DNA of 64,000 nt, taken from the NCBI GenBank assembly GCA_027886185.1, contig WOAB01000689.1, forward strand, positions 682,001 through 746,000, written 5' to 3'. The stretch is from Rheum nobile (Eukaryota > Streptophyta > Magnoliopsida > Caryophyllales > Polygonaceae). The number at the start of each line of letters is the position of its first letter. The first letter of the stretch is position 1. The translations under genes were made by a program, and so were the position numbers. Positions 45,981 to 58,504 of the stretch are shown here, piece after piece. The notes under the pieces were generated by a model that was given only the letters and a program-made list of their open reading frames with translations, was not told where the DNA came from and searched no databases.

Positions 45981-48623
45981 GGCTATATACATGCGATTTT
46001 ATGTCTAAATGTACGCGAAACTGTGCGCGTAGCTTAGCAGCATGGTTTCGTACGCATAAGCTACGCGCACAGGGGTATAATGGCCATTTTTGAAAAGTCT
46101 GGGTAATATTGGGGCGCATAACTTACGCGCACAAAGTGATCTCTGATAAAGCTATGCGCGTATCTTATGCGCATGGTGCCATAATATTTTTTATTTTTTT
46201 TGCAAGTTTATATGGTGCGCATAAGTTATGCGCACCATACTATAAAAAAATGCATTTTTTTGCCATAAGAGAATTTCAATACGAGTCCGTACATATAAAA
46301 TTCGTCCAAAACGGACATCGTTTGCCCCTCCAAAAGCCCAAAAAACGAAGCATTTCTACCCATTTTTTTTACAATTTGGTGCCCGACATATAGCGCATTG
46401 TAGTGGGTTTTTTTTTTGCATTTTCTGCATTTTTCTACTATAACTTTGTATAAAATTTTAATGCGAGTCCGTACATATAAAATTCATCCAAAATGGATAT
46501 CGTTTTCTCCTCCAAAAAGCCAAAAAACAAGAATAAAATCTTTAGAAACTATAGTATATAAGTAATATATGTAATACTTAACTATAATACATATAGTATA
46601 GTATATAAGTTACATAGTATGGTTAAGTATTATTAACTTATTACTTATAAAGTATAGCTATGCATTATAGTTAAGTATTACGAACATATTACTTATATAC
46701 TATAGTTACACATTATGATTAACTATTATGAACTTATTACTTATATACTATTGTTATGTATTATAGTTAAGTATTATGAACTTATTACTTATATACTAGA
46801 ACTATGTATTATAGTTAAGTATTATGAACTTATTACTTATATATTATAGTTACACATTATGGTTAAGTATTATGAACTTATTACTTATAAAATATAGCTA
46901 TGCATTATAGTTAAGTATTACGAACTTATTACTTATATACTATAGTTATGTATTATAGATAAGTATTATGAACTTATTACTTATATACTATAGTTACACA
47001 TTATGGTTAAGTATTATGAATATTACTTATATACTATAGCTATGTATTATAGTTAAGTATTATGAACTATTATGAACTTATTACTTATATACTATAGTTA
47101 CACATTATGGTTAAGTATTATGAACTTATTACTTATAAAGTATAGCTATGTAGTATAGTTAAGTATTATGAACTTATTACTTATATACTATAGTTACACA
47201 TTATGGTTAAGTATTATGAACTTATTACTTATAAAGTATAGTTTTGCATTATAGTTAAGTATTACGAATTTATTACTTATATACTATAGTTACATATTAT
47301 GGTTAAGTATTATGAACTTATTACTTATATACTATAGTTATGTATTATAGTTAAGTATTACAAAATGTATAGTTATGCATTATAATTAAGTATTACGAAT
47401 TTATTACTTATATACTATAGTTACACATTATGGTTAAGTATTATGAACTTATTACTTATATACTATAGTTATGTATTATAGTTAAGTATTACAAAATATA
47501 TTAGTTATAAAGTATAGTTATGCATTATAATTAAGTATTACGTACTTATTACTTATATACTATAGTTAAACATTATGGTTAAGTATTTATGAATTTATAA
47601 CTTATATACTATAGTTATGTATTATAGTTAAGTATTATGAACTTATTACTTACATACTATAGTTACACATTATGATTAAGTAGTATGAACTTAATACTTA
47701 TAAAGTATAGCTATGCATTATAGTTAAGTATTACGTACTTATTACTTATATATTATAGTTACACATTATGGTTAAGTATTATGAACTTATTTCTTATATA
47801 CTATAGTTAAACATTATAGTTAAGTATTATGAACTTATTACTTATATACTATAGTTATGCATTATAGTTAAGTATTACAAAATATATTAGTTATAAAGTA
47901 TAGTTATGCATTATAATTAAGTATTACGTACTTATTACTTATATACTATAGTTACACATTATGGTTAAGTATTACGAACTTATTACTTATAAAGTATAGT
48001 TATGCATTATAGTTAAGTATTACGAACTTATTACTTATATACTATAGTTGCTAAAGTTTTTATTCTCGTTTTTTTGGCTTTTTGGAGGGGAAAATGATAT
48101 CCGTTTTGAATGAATTTTATATGTACGGACTCATATTAAAATTTTATACAAAATTATAGTAGGAAAATGCAAAAAAATACAAAAAAATCACTACAATGCG
48201 CTATATGCTGGGCACCAAATTGTAAAAAAATGGGTAGGAAGGCTTCGATTTTTGGGATTTTGGAGGGGCAACGATGTCTGTTTTGGACGAATTTTATATG
48301 TACGGACTCGTATTGAAATTCTCTACATGATTATGGAAAAAAAGTGCAATTTTTTTTAGTATGGTGCGCATAAGTTATGCGCACCAGATAAACTTGCAAA
48401 AATAAAAAATAAAAAAATATTATGGCACCATGCGCATAAGATACGCGCATAGCTTTGTCAGGGATCACTTTGTGCGCATAAGTTACGCGCACCAACATTA
48501 CCCAGACTTTTCAAAAATGGCCATTATACCCATGTGCGCGTAGTTTATGTGCACGAAACCATGCTGCTAAGCTACGCACACAGTTTCGCGTACATTTAGA
48601 CATAAAATCGCGTGCATATAGCC
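45981..48623. repeat. Long inverted repeat inside the hAT element
   Basis: Arms of about 565 bp, 45981-46548 and 48048-48623, inverted to each other with scattered changes. Each has several palindromes of the form GCGCATAACTTACGCGCAC. The arms face a central minisatellite, the structure of a foldback element. Confidence 0.88.
46549..48047. repeat. Minisatellite, unit about 47 bases
   Basis: About 32 copies of variants of TATGAACTTATTACTTATAT, ACTATAGTTA(TGT/CAC)ATTAT and GTTAAGTAT. Two unit types (with ATAGTTATGTATTATAG and with AGTTACACATTATGG) often alternate. Confidence 0.93.
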
Positions 48624-48935
48624 ATTGCCTAAAAATTTATTTAAAAATACATTAAAAAAAGGTTGTCAAGTTACTTATTTAGCATGCTATGGACTTGTAA
48701 AATAAATTAAGCAAGTTTTTGGAATATTTTCTACTAAGCAGGTTGTTTAAAACATGCATTTAATGTCGCATATGACTCTCTGGGCTTCCCACGGGCCGGC
48801 CTGGCCTGGACTTCCGGGCGGGTCTGGATAAGGGTTCAGGCCCGATGAACAGGCCTGGCCCGGACCCGGCCCGCAAAAATGGGCTGAAAAAATGGGTCCG
48901 ACCTAGACCCGTGTTTGATCAGGTCTAAATATAGT

Positions 48936-49219
48936 GCGTCATTTATCACTAATTTTGTTCCTCTTGGGAGTAGAACAATAGCTTTTTCGGAGCCTTCAAT
49001 GAGTTCAGACACACCCGATATTGTAGTAACATTGCCTTCATAGGCTTTCAAATGAGTAAAGAACTCTTTGTTTCTCAAAATGGTGTGTGTTGTTGCACTG
49101 TCTAGAAGACATTGCTCCTTTCGATCAAGTTTCACTTCAGGTGAGTTTATCTTTTCTAGATAAAGGGGGAAAAGATGAATCAAGACATTAGTAAGAAAAA
49201 CTTCATATATATTACACAT
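48936..49219 (-). pseudogene. Copia protease
   Basis: Minus strand: CLLDSATTHTILRNKEFF (aspartic protease D-S-A/G-T-T-H site), then SGVSELIEGSEKAIVLLP and TKLVINDALY, where the hAT element interrupts it. The catalytic triplet is D-S-A as in many Copia elements. Confidence 0.85.
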
Positions 49220-49479
49220 GGATAGTTATATTACACAATATTCTTACGAGAGAATGAGAAAAACATAGTGCACGGAAATAGAAGACATCACATAATGTCA
49301 TGCAACAACAAATAACATAGATATTTAGAGGTCATTATTTTCATTTAAGCCTCTAAGACGGAGTCATTGTAATTATCAAAATTGAGGAAATTTTCGACAT
49401 CCAGACTGGTCACGTGTGAATTACTCACACCTTCAATATGATTGGTCTCGATAGCCTTTTCTTTATTTTTCTCATTTTG

Positions 49480-50351
49480 GTATAGCTTCACTAAGTGTGG
49501 AGCTACACGGCATACCATTGACCAGTCATGTCACATCTGTAGCAAGTGAATTTAGATTTATAAGAGGGTCTTATTTGACCCGTCTGTACCTTTTGCTTGT
49601 CATTCCCCTAGTGGCCATAATTACCACGATAATTAATATGGCCTTTGTTGTGGCCTTGACCACGACCACCACGGCGACCACAACCATTATCGCATCGTGA
49701 CTGTTGTCCATATTCGTTGGCATCCCCATCTGGGAACCTTTTATCCACAACATTTGCTTTTGGAATTGTTGTGAAGCCAGTAGGCCTTAGATTGTGGTTT
49801 TAATCAAGAGATCATTATTCTTTTCAGCAACCAACAAGATTTTCAATAAGTCAGAGTATCTCTTGAAGCCTTCTCTCTCTATATTGTTGTTGTAACACAA
49901 CATTAGAGGCATGCATAGTGGTGAAAGTTCTCTCCAACATTTCTTGTTGGGTTATCACATGACCACATAGTCTCAATTGAGGTGTGATTCTATGTATAGC
50001 ACTATTGTACTCAGATATGGACTTAAAGTCCTAGAACCTTAGATTGTTCCATTCGTACAGTGCTTGTGGGAGCATGACCTCATTTTGATGTCTATAACGT
50101 TCATTCAAGCTCTCCCACAATTCTCTTGGATCTTCCACAAACAAGTACTCAGTTTTGAGACTTTCATGTATGTGGTGGCGGAGGAATACAATAGCTTTTG
50201 CCTTCTCTCGGGGCGTGGTATTATTATTTTCAACAATCGTTCCCTCAAGGCCATTTGCCTTGAGGTGAGCTAAGGCATCAACCCTCCATTCGAGATATTT
50301 CTGGCCTGATAGCTCAAGGATGTCAAATTCTCTCTTTATGATGCTTGCCAT
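49480..50351 (-). pseudogene. gag: Copia gag
   Basis: Minus strand, starts at 50351 with MASIIKREFDILELSGQKY, then AIVFLRHHIHESL and LWESLNERYRHQ, typical of Copia gag. A stop lies at about 50030; similarity goes on (ISEYNSAIHRI, RTFTTMHASNV) with frame breaks to a damaged zinc knuckle near 49500-49540 (CYRCDMTGQW, third Cys lost). Confidence 0.82.
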
Positions 50352-51221
50352 TTAGTTACTAGAAGTCAAGAGTTGCATAATATAAATTAATTAGCATGTT
50401 CAGCATTGTGCATGTATGATTTATGAGTCATGTATGAAACAATATGGCCGAATAATTGTTAAAGTCATGTCATGTTATCTTTTCATATCAACATAGGTAT
50501 GTAGATAGCATGTGTATATCATGTAGATAGACTTTATATAAAGAATGCGTATAGTATACAAACAGAAGGCGTGAATTAAAATAGTGATCATGCTGTATAG
50601 ACATAATGCAAGCAAGAAATCATACGAAGATAATTTTGACGGGAACAATTAAAACCCGACCGTTTTATTTTACCCTCTTTTATTTATGGCCACTCGTTAT
50701 TACCCTTTTTCACCATCCTTATCTTCTTCTTCTCGTCTCCATTTTCGATCCCCCCTTCCATTTTCTTTCAACCATTTCCATGGCCGACGATGAGATTTTT
50801 CGTTGCCTTAGAGCTAGTAATGATCGGTTCTTAATCAAGCTTTTCTTTTTCCTTGTTCTTATCATGATTATCAATATCATTCTCATCATCTTATTTGCAA
50901 AAACTTACTTACGTTTCAAGTGGTGAAATCAAGGATTTAACAAAGAAAGTTCAAGGCTAGACATCAAAAGAGGTAAGCAAATCTAGTGTTTTGTTTGTAC
51001 CTTGTATGAATCTAGATATTATGTTTCCAATTTTGATAAAAACGTTTTTAGATCTAGGAAGACAAATCGAGTTTTTGATGTAGAAGATCCCGATTTGGGC
51101 AACTACGGAGCATACTCCTCAAATCGATTTTGTAATAATCTTCTTGTATGATTAAACTAATGTAATGGTAGAGATATGTACCTTGATGATTCCCAAAGCT
51201 CAAGTGGTATTTAGAGACTCG
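50352..51221 (-). other. Copia leader between 5' LTR and gag
   Basis: Non-coding on the element strand. No canonical initiator-Met primer site was found next to the LTR; the bases there read CGAGTCTCTAAATACCAC. A 48-codon plus-strand frame at 50780 (MADDEIFRCLRASNDRF then a hydrophobic segment) lies antisense; not supported as a gene. Confidence 0.5.
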
Positions 51222-51581
51222 TGTTAATAACATGTTATAAAGTGATTAAGGCAAAATCACTTAAACCTTTATAAAGAAACACTTAAAAAACAACTTTAAG
51301 TATTAGGAGAGAGGGAGAGAGATCAAGAACTTTAGAGATGTATTCTTGCTCTTTGTTGGTGCATCTTTCACAATGGTTAATGCCTCTATTTATAGGCCAA
51401 TGATAGCATACAATTCTTGACTAATATCAAGGTAAAGAAGGTGAATAATTCACCATTACTATTTATCTCTAATAATCTACCTAAGTTATCAAACTTATAC
51501 AACACTTGTATTCATACTTAATTAAATATGTGTTACATAACATATTCATAACTTCTAGATGCATTTAAAATGTTCATAACA
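51222..51581 (-). repeat. Copia 5' LTR
   Basis: Matches 38746-39107 nearly throughout, including CTCTTTGTTGGTGCATCTTT and the end TTCATAACA. Confidence 0.9.
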
Positions 51582-52490
51582 ATACTTTCTTTATTTTTTG
51601 GAATATTTTGGATCTCTCTTAAGTAATCAATAACAATGAAACAAGAACGCAAGGGCACAAATAATTTATAAAATAAGAACCTCACAAACACTTACCCAAG
51701 TGTTTATACCTTAAAATCTCTTTTTTTATTGAAAGAACGAAAGTGTTTTAAATAGAAAAACAAAATATTAAACAATGGTGTAACAATAATTCGGAAACAA
51801 AAACCCTACACCAACGTTGTGCATGGACTTGGTCATGTGCACGGTCCGTGCGGTTGGAAGTGCATGGAGGTGGTTGTGAGACAATGGGTTGTGCACGGCA
51901 TGTGCATAGTCACACACAGAGGTGCACATGTATGTTCACTTTTCTTGGCAGCTCCATTGGCGTTATTTACCATCTTCTCCGTGGAATTTTGACTCGTCGT
52001 AAACTATAGAGTTGTAGATCTTTGATTCCGCTTTCCAACTCCACTTGAATGGGCTTATAATAAATTTTGTAGCCAAAGTTATGATGTACTGTATCAGTAT
52101 TACTGATTATTGTCCAAAATGATTCGGAAATGTTGTTGGCCTTCGTTCCCCTATCACCATGTCCTTCGATGATTTGGGAACCTCAGCGGATATCCCAAAG
52201 GCATGTCACCCTTTCCAACCTCTGCCTGCATCACAACATCAGCAACTTGGATCTCTGGCACGACGGACAACGTTTGCGAGAGAGCGTCCGTCATTTAGTA
52301 TTGTAAATTCATAGAGTGAATTTTTTCTTCTAGGATGAAACTTCTCTTCCTAAGTTGGAATGGATTAACACTTAGGAGAAAAATAAAATTAATAAATAAT
52401 TACCATAATTGCTAGACATGGAATTTGTAATGTGTTTCCATGGACACCCACCAGAAAGCCTGGATATAAACTCAAGAATCTAGAAATGCT
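51582..52490. other. Intergenic, no gene seen
   Basis: 51780-52310 is of normal complexity with GTGCATG-rich stretches (51820-51940) and could be an old retroelement part, but no domain was recognised. Confidence 0.4.
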
Positions 52491-52493
52491 TGA

Positions 52494-52695
52494 TTTTTTT
52501 TTTCTTATCTTTGGCTCGCCCGATTCGATCGGCCAATATCACTCAACATCCTAATGGGGTATTCGTGGCCCTGTTTTTGAGGAGACCCTTCCAAATATCA
52601 ATTTCTCCATACATGGCACTAGGAGGATTTAAACTCGAATCCATGCACAACACTTATGTAGTCTAGCACCACTTTACAGCTGATCCAACTGAGTA
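52494..52695 (-). mobile_element. SINE (minus orientation)
   Basis: On the minus strand: box-A-like GGATCAGCTGTAAAGTGG, box-B-like GATTCGAGTTTAAATCC, the shared body GTATGGAGAAATTGATATT and CGATCGAATCGGGCGAGCC, then an A tail. Same family as 58505-58695 and 55805-55925. Confidence 0.7.
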
Positions 52696-52795
52696 TTAAT
52701 TGGTTGAATAGTTTATAATCAAACTATTATAACTTTAATCATTGTTATTATTTTAAAAGAAAATAAAAATATTCCTCTGAAAATAACATCTTAAT

Positions 52796-53123
52796 TAAAC
52801 CTGTCAAGAACCGACTCCAATTCTTTTGGGTCGAGACCCGACCCAAAAGTCACTGGGTCAAGAAGGACCCGAACCGAATAGTGAATCCGAGCTCGAGGGA
52901 CCCCATTATTTTATATATTTTATTTATTTATATTAAATATTTTAAAATACTTTATTAAATAATTATATAATCTTTTTTAAAAAAAATATCTTATTAAATT
53001 TAAAAATCATAATATTAATCATAAAAAATGGATACCTTCGACCCACTGGGTCAACCCGAACCCGACCCAAAAATTTTAACGGACCCGATCGACCCGACCC
53101 GCTCGACCCAATTGACAGGTCTA
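52796..53123. mobile_element. hAT-type MITE with target duplication
   Basis: 328 bp, ends TAAACCTGTCAAGAACC and TTGACAGGTCTA, 8-bp duplication ATCTTAAT (52788-52795, 53124-53131). Inside, GGGTCGAGACCCGACCC and an AT-rich core. Related to 6640-7105. Confidence 0.9.
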
Positions 53124-53408
53124 ATCTTAATTAATGATTTTTTATTTTAGAAAATAAATAAAGTTGAAGTTTTTTCTAAACCAAGTGCTCATTTGGTTGA
53201 ATACAAGAAGTGTACGTAATTCATAGGAAATTACTTCAAATGAAATTATATATCAAGAAGTTTAATTCATAAAATTGGTAAATCATGATTAGAAAATATG
53301 TATTTTGCAGGAATTAAAAAATTAGAATATATCTGGATTTTTCAAAAACCAAATACATATATGGTAATATAACTTCATGCGATATGTAAATTCATAAAAT
53401 TTACTTAC

Positions 53409-53569
53409 CAATCAAACAACAATTTTTTCTCAAGCGGAAGCTCGCGGAAATTTCGATCTAAACGGTTTGGTGTGCTTCCATTTGGGCCTCGGATATCAAA
53501 GCCCAATTCGGGGTAGCCCATCAGCCCAAGTCCGAGTTGCAGTTGGGTCTCGATCTTCCTCAATGTCAT
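53409..53569 (-). pseudogene. Possible first exon of an unknown gene
   Basis: An ATG at 53569 opens 53 codons (MTLRKIETQLQLGLGLMGYP, ending EKKLLFDW) followed by a good donor (GATTG/GTAAGT). Composition is protein-like and more GC-rich than the surroundings. No second exon was found and no family recognised; it may be a captured exon or chance. Confidence 0.25.
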
Positions 53570-53611
53570 ATAAAAATAACCGCCAATTCCGATCATATGT
53601 ATAAAATACAT

Positions 53612-54852
53612 ACACCACTAAGAAGTGTTAGATTATCACATACATATTGGTTTTGGGTTGAATACTACAAAATCACTCCATCCCACGTCCCAACCTCGTT
53701 TAGAGACACAAATTTTACACTCAAGAAAATAACACAAAAGTTTAAGCCCTTAGGACATTCACAATGAGGATTTCATAAATAAAATATTAATTTTTTGATA
53801 AAAATAAGGAAAGAAAGTTTCATGATATAAAATCCAAAAAAAGAGATACAACAAGATAAATGGGTTCTCCTTTAATATAAGGGGTTGAGATTTAATCTTT
53901 TACTTATTTTAATAATTAAATAATTTTTTTTAGATAAAGTAAATAAAATTAAAAAAATAATTATAAAACCCAAAATATGAAACCACCGTTGTTGACATGG
54001 GGACGGATACTCGATCAGGACCATGAAAAAGACTTTAATACAATTAAATTGAGAACCCAAGAGACATTCACAACAGAAGATATGCAGGTACTATTGAAGG
54101 TGTCATGGGCACTTTTTACCAAAAAATAACAATATATACTTTCTTCAAGAGTGTTAAAAGTGAGTGTTGCTCAAATCAACCTTAATTGGTGAATTAAACC
54201 ACAATTCTTGTAATGATACATTGCGTTATATCTATTCCTACATATATATAGTGTTTAGTTTTCAAATGCTAGTTGTGATTTTAAAGCACTTTTAGACCCA
54301 AAATCAGTAAATAAATCGATTCCAAAAGTTTTCCCACCACGTGATTCACTGGGTTATTGGTAGCAAGCAGGAGTAAAGGAAAATCATGAAAGATTAAAGT
54401 AATGGGAATTTCAATCTTTCATAGTTTAAGAAGCTTGATCTTTTACTGCACATAATGGAAAGAAGTAACAAAAATTGAAAGATCAGCCCCCACCATCATG
54501 CACGTGACTGCCTCTTCATATTTTGATATGACACTCAGATTTATGAAGTTTAATTTGTTCATCTGAAACTTCATTCAAATTAAGAGCTTCAAGGTTTTGG
54601 ATCAGCTCCAATTTAATGAAATAATTGCTGATCTCAAACCTCTTAATTAAATATAATATGGTGACATTGTTTATTTGAAACCTGTTAGTATTTAGATATA
54701 ACGTTCTAGTAGTGTTAAAATCATATTTTGATATGGCACTGATATGGTAAATTTGCTGGAAAACATTGGAAGAACATATCAGAAGAGAATTAAGAACACC
54801 TAAATAACCCTAGACATAAAATCTCAATATAAATAATTTCAAATTTGATTAG

Positions 54853-54884
<32 letters not shown>

Positions 54885-54920
54885 GTTATTTCTCCTTGTA
54901 CCCTCCTGTTAGAAAAGTCA
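53612..54920. other. AT-rich intergenic, no gene seen
   Basis: Only simple AT-rich sequence; an (AAAAG)n run lies at about 54855-54885. Confidence 0.5.
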
Positions 54921-54937
54921 AGAATGGGGTTAGAATT

Positions 54938-55111
54938 AAGCATCCGTGATGGTTGAGCTGATAAAGGCCATAGAGCAAAGTCTTGAGGTCGTCAATTTGA
55001 AATCAACGAATGACCATGCGCATTTACCTGATGGGATACAGCGTCTATGTGAATATAGTCGAGTCCCATGAAGTGGGACCCGAAAACCACATGTAAATAA
55101 AAAAAATAAAA
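54938..55111 (+). mobile_element. SINE (plus orientation) with target duplication
   Basis: About 174 bp with box-A-like TGGTTGAGCTGATAAAGG, box-B-like GGTCGTCAATTTGAAATC and an A-rich tail. Direct repeats of 17 bp with one mismatch (AGAATGGGGTTAGAATT at 54921-54937, AGAATAGGGTTAGAATT at 55112-55128) flank it. Confidence 0.88.
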
Positions 55112-55804
55112 AGAATAGGGTTAGAATTCCCTAATACTTGCTCCTGTGTTCGGCTATGAAAAATTGACCGTGCGAGAAGCTTGACTATGGATGCCACGAT
55201 AAAATTATAAAAACATGCTCGTAACCCAAGTTACAAATCAGATAAATCGACTTGTTCAAATTATTTATTTCTATTGCAATTTTGGATACGAAGATATTTT
55301 ACTTCCTCCCATGCATCCACACCTACAAATATGACGTCGTTGCTTCTGCATGTAGCAATGATTAATGAATGACTTATGATCACCACATGATTTTGTAACG
55401 GTTTCTTATGACAAATCTTATTGGTGTTTGTCCAACTTTTTCCCTTAAATCAGTCATCCATTTTTAGAAACAATAGTTGGGTATTTGACTACATACCACA
55501 CACGCCCGTAACTAGGGTTCCGAAAGAAGCAACTAAATAGTTGATCAAGTTACACGAAAAGGGGCTAAATGCCTAAAACGTAGATATATTCTTGTAGAGT
55601 ACATTAAATGAAATAAGTGGACAAATGGTAATGAGAGCAACAGGAGAGACCACGCGCGGATGAAAGCGTGGAATCAAGAAGGTTGGTTGCCATTGCAAAG
55701 AATTGGATTAGTGCAGCCAAATTGGTACGTTATGATTGTACAAGTATGCAATAAAGAGAAAACATGGACAAATAAATTAAGGACAAGGAAAAAAAGTCAC
55801 AAGA

Positions 55805-55925
55805 CCACCAATTTTTTTTTAAAAAATTATTCACCCGGTTCGAATGATCATTGTCACTCTACGTCCGGACCGAGTTCTGGTTGACCACCTTTCGATGGAG
55901 CGGACCCTTCCAACACCAATTAATT
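55805..55925 (-). mobile_element. Truncated SINE (minus orientation)
   Basis: Shares CGGTCCGGACGTAGAGTGAC with the 3' half of the SINE at 58505-58695 and has a short A tail on the minus strand (T/A run near 55810-55827). The tRNA-like 5' half is absent. Confidence 0.6.
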
Positions 55926-56002
55926 GACACCGATTCAAAGACGAATTTACATTTCGAATCATTTTTCAACTAATAATTAATATAATTAATGTTTAATTAC
56001 AT

Positions 56003-56581
56003 ATATATATAGAAAAAAGTTCACGTGAGAATGAACACTTAAGTGAAAACGTGAGAATGTTGGATGTGCATGAATTTATGTCTGTATATGTATGACTTTG
56101 GTAGGTGAAAACTCATGTATATAGTTGAGATGTGCATGAATTTTTGCCACATCAAATTCTCTACTCCCTAATTATGCACCCTTTTATGTTCCTTTAGGTT
56201 TTACTTTCTTATTCTATACTTTAAACCTTAAATTAGGGTTAATAAATAATATTTAGGGTTTATAGTTTAAGATTTAAGTGTTAGAATTTAGGATTTAGGA
56301 TTTTAGGGTTTAGGATATAGGGTTTAGGGTATAGAGTTTATATTTTAGGATTTATGATTTATATTTTAGGATATAAAATAAACAAGTTTAGCATAGAGGG
56401 AGCATAGATCGGAGTAGAGGATTTGATCTCCATTTTTGCATGTGTGTATATATATTTTTTACTATATATATGTGTGACTATGTGCAATACAGGAAAAAAA
56501 GTATATACACATCACAAGATGTAGATGTATTTTTGCATGTATGTGCGTTTCTCACCTAAGCGTCCATTCTCACCTGATCGG

Positions 56582-56587
<6 letters not shown>
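56003..56587. mobile_element. MITE with GTGAGAATG ends
   Basis: Inverted ends: TCACGTGAGAATGAACACTT and, at the right, AAGCGTCCATTCTCACCTGA. Lies between TA-rich flanks so a duplication cannot be read. The inside has a TTTAGGGTTTAGGA-type stretch (56215-56370) that is only locally repetitive. Confidence 0.65.
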
Positions 56588-56618
<31 letters not shown>

Positions 56619-57840
56619 TATTTTATCTTGTTAGACTTTATTTTTGCAATTTTTATATTCGTTAATTTGTAGCAGTTATAGCCTATATGCATTGTTCTCC
56701 CGATTTGATTATAGTGATCTTACGATCTAAAAGTAGTATAACGATCCAGATTATAGGTAGAATCTTACTGAAGGTAGGATCTTAATATTTCGATATAAAA
56801 TCAGTAGAATCTTGTGTACAATTCTGATCTTGCATATGATTATGACAATTCTTACGATCCTACAACATGTTTATTATATGACATATTTCGTTATGAGATG
56901 AAAACGTATACTTTAAAATATTAAATATATGAATTTTTACCTTTTTTCTTCTTCTTTTATTTATTATAATGTGACTATATTGGTAAATCACCACTAAATT
57001 ATTGTAGAAAGCATAATGTTTTCATATCATATAAGATTATTAATATATTATGATTTTTATATTTCACTCCAAATATAAAACATTAAAATGTGTATCGTTT
57101 TTTAATTAGGTTGATTTCTAGTATATCTAATTATATTATAAAATCTTACAATTTTACGATTCGATTTTATGACATGATTTTAGAAACAACGCGTTTACGA
57201 TACGATCCTGAAATTCCGATTTTAACAACATTGATTATAGGTTTGGTCGTGGACTTTGGGTCTGGAATAATGACAGCACGAGGTTGCACACTCATCCTTC
57301 GTGCACACTACGTAGTACAATTCTAGCACACTAGTATAAGTTCAACATTAAAGTGTTACTAGTTACTAATGTATGAATAGTTTGACCTACACTACACAAA
57401 TACAAATTTCGTAGTGAATTTGCAAATTGAATACCTACTGCTCACCAATTTGTTATTTAGAATCAAATTTCACTAAATCGATCGATCTATTCCTCATGAA
57501 TCTCACGTCTCTTATCGTCCATGTAGCTCTTACTTTTTTTATTAGATAATTTTCTACATCTAACCCATCATATATTACAACTTCACATTTTTTATATGAA
57601 AAGAAATATTATAATTGCAACACAATGTACACAGTAGTACATAGCACATAATTATTAATTAAGCATTGCTTATAATCATAGTAGCTTACAAAATGAATAC
57701 ACTTAATATATTTTATTTAATTTGTCACAATAACTAAAAGGTAAAGTACGTATACGTATTGTTAAATAAAATAAAATTTAAATTTATTTATTGTTATCGG
57801 TAATTAACATTTTTATTCCATTATAAAGTATAACTTTTAA
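56588..57840. other. AT-rich intergenic, no gene seen
   Basis: Starts with a (TA)n run (56589-56617). No coding frame or element recognised. Confidence 0.5.
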
Positions 57841-58425
57841 GAGTCCGTTTCACGTGCGAAATATGCTTACCGTGCGAAATGCGAAGCGGTCGCGTTCATT
57901 CGGATTCATAAATAGACACCACATGTTCATTTTCTGAGCGGTAATGTTCATTATCTGAGGGGTAATATTCAAGGGCACTGTACTGTTAAAAAAAAGGGGG
58001 GGGGGGGGTAGTGAATAGTGACGCGGTGACATAACCGTAAATATGGCGAATTTTTTTTTTCGGTCAACAATTTTTTTAAATTTATTTATTTATTTATTGT
58101 CTCTGATCGTTCTGGAATAAACAATTATTAACGTTCACATATAAGTACTATATGTTTATTGTATGTGCCGTATAAGTTCACATATAACATGATCATGTTC
58201 CAACACATGTCTTTGAACATTCAATGCTTATTTGTGAACGTGAATGTACAAATAAATGAACATCTAGTGTTTATTCGTGAACCTTCTATATAGGCTTTTC
58301 CAGAATGACCACGAGACGAAAATGAAAAAATAAATAAATTATTGACCAAAAAAAAAAAAAAAACATACGGCCGAGATTGCTTCGCATTTCGCACGGAAAG
58401 CCTATTTCGCACGGGAACCCAAATC
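57841..58425. mobile_element. Mutator-type MITE with 10-bp target duplication
   Basis: 585 bp; inverted ends share CGTGCGAAATA and CCGTGCGAAATGCGAAGC (left 57853-57890, right 58373-58414). The direct repeat TAACTTTTAA flanks it (57831-57840, 58426-58435). A G13 run lies near 57995. Confidence 0.85.
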
Positions 58426-58504
58426 TAACTTTTAAATCAAAAACTTCAATCAACTCAATATAATACTTTATAATTAATTTTGAGTAACCTCTATTTCATT
58501 CTGA

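Larger units (their letters stand above)
45796..48927. mobile_element. hAT-type element in the Copia protease-integrase junction
   Basis: 3132 bp. Ends TAGACCTGAGCAAA and TTTGATCAGGTCTA; exact 8-bp target duplication AATATAGT (45788-45795, 48928-48935). Subterminal zones are GC-rich (CGGCCCGCC, GGGCCGGCC). Removing the element restores the Copia frame from NDALY to the integrase side. No transposase; the inside is a long inverted repeat around a minisatellite. Confidence 0.93.
38746..51581 (-). mobile_element. Ty1/Copia retrotransposon (minus strand), broken and nested
   Basis: Two LTRs of about 360 bp (5' LTR 51222-51581, 3' LTR 38746-39107) enclose gag, protease, integrase, reverse transcriptase and RNase H in the Copia order. 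LTRs begin TGTTATGAAC and end CA on the element strand. Two hAT-type elements (41039-44194, 45796-48927) interrupt the coding region. Flanks AAAGT and ATACT match only partly, so the 5-bp target duplication is unclear. Frame breaks and stops make it inactive. Confidence 0.9.

Noticed and set aside
50606..50926. 106-codon plus-strand frame in the Copia leader with hydrophobic end
   Set aside because: Antisense to the element leader, no homology recognised; the possible ATG at 50780 gives only 48 codons.
53409..53611. Complete small gene
   Set aside because: Ends at a splice donor with no recognisable next exon; kept only as a low-confidence exon.
56215..56370. Telomere-like TTTAGGG repeats
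   Set aside because: Units vary (TTTAGGATTT, TTTAGGGTATAG) and are not a regular telomeric array; also seen once or twice at 38290 and 38400.
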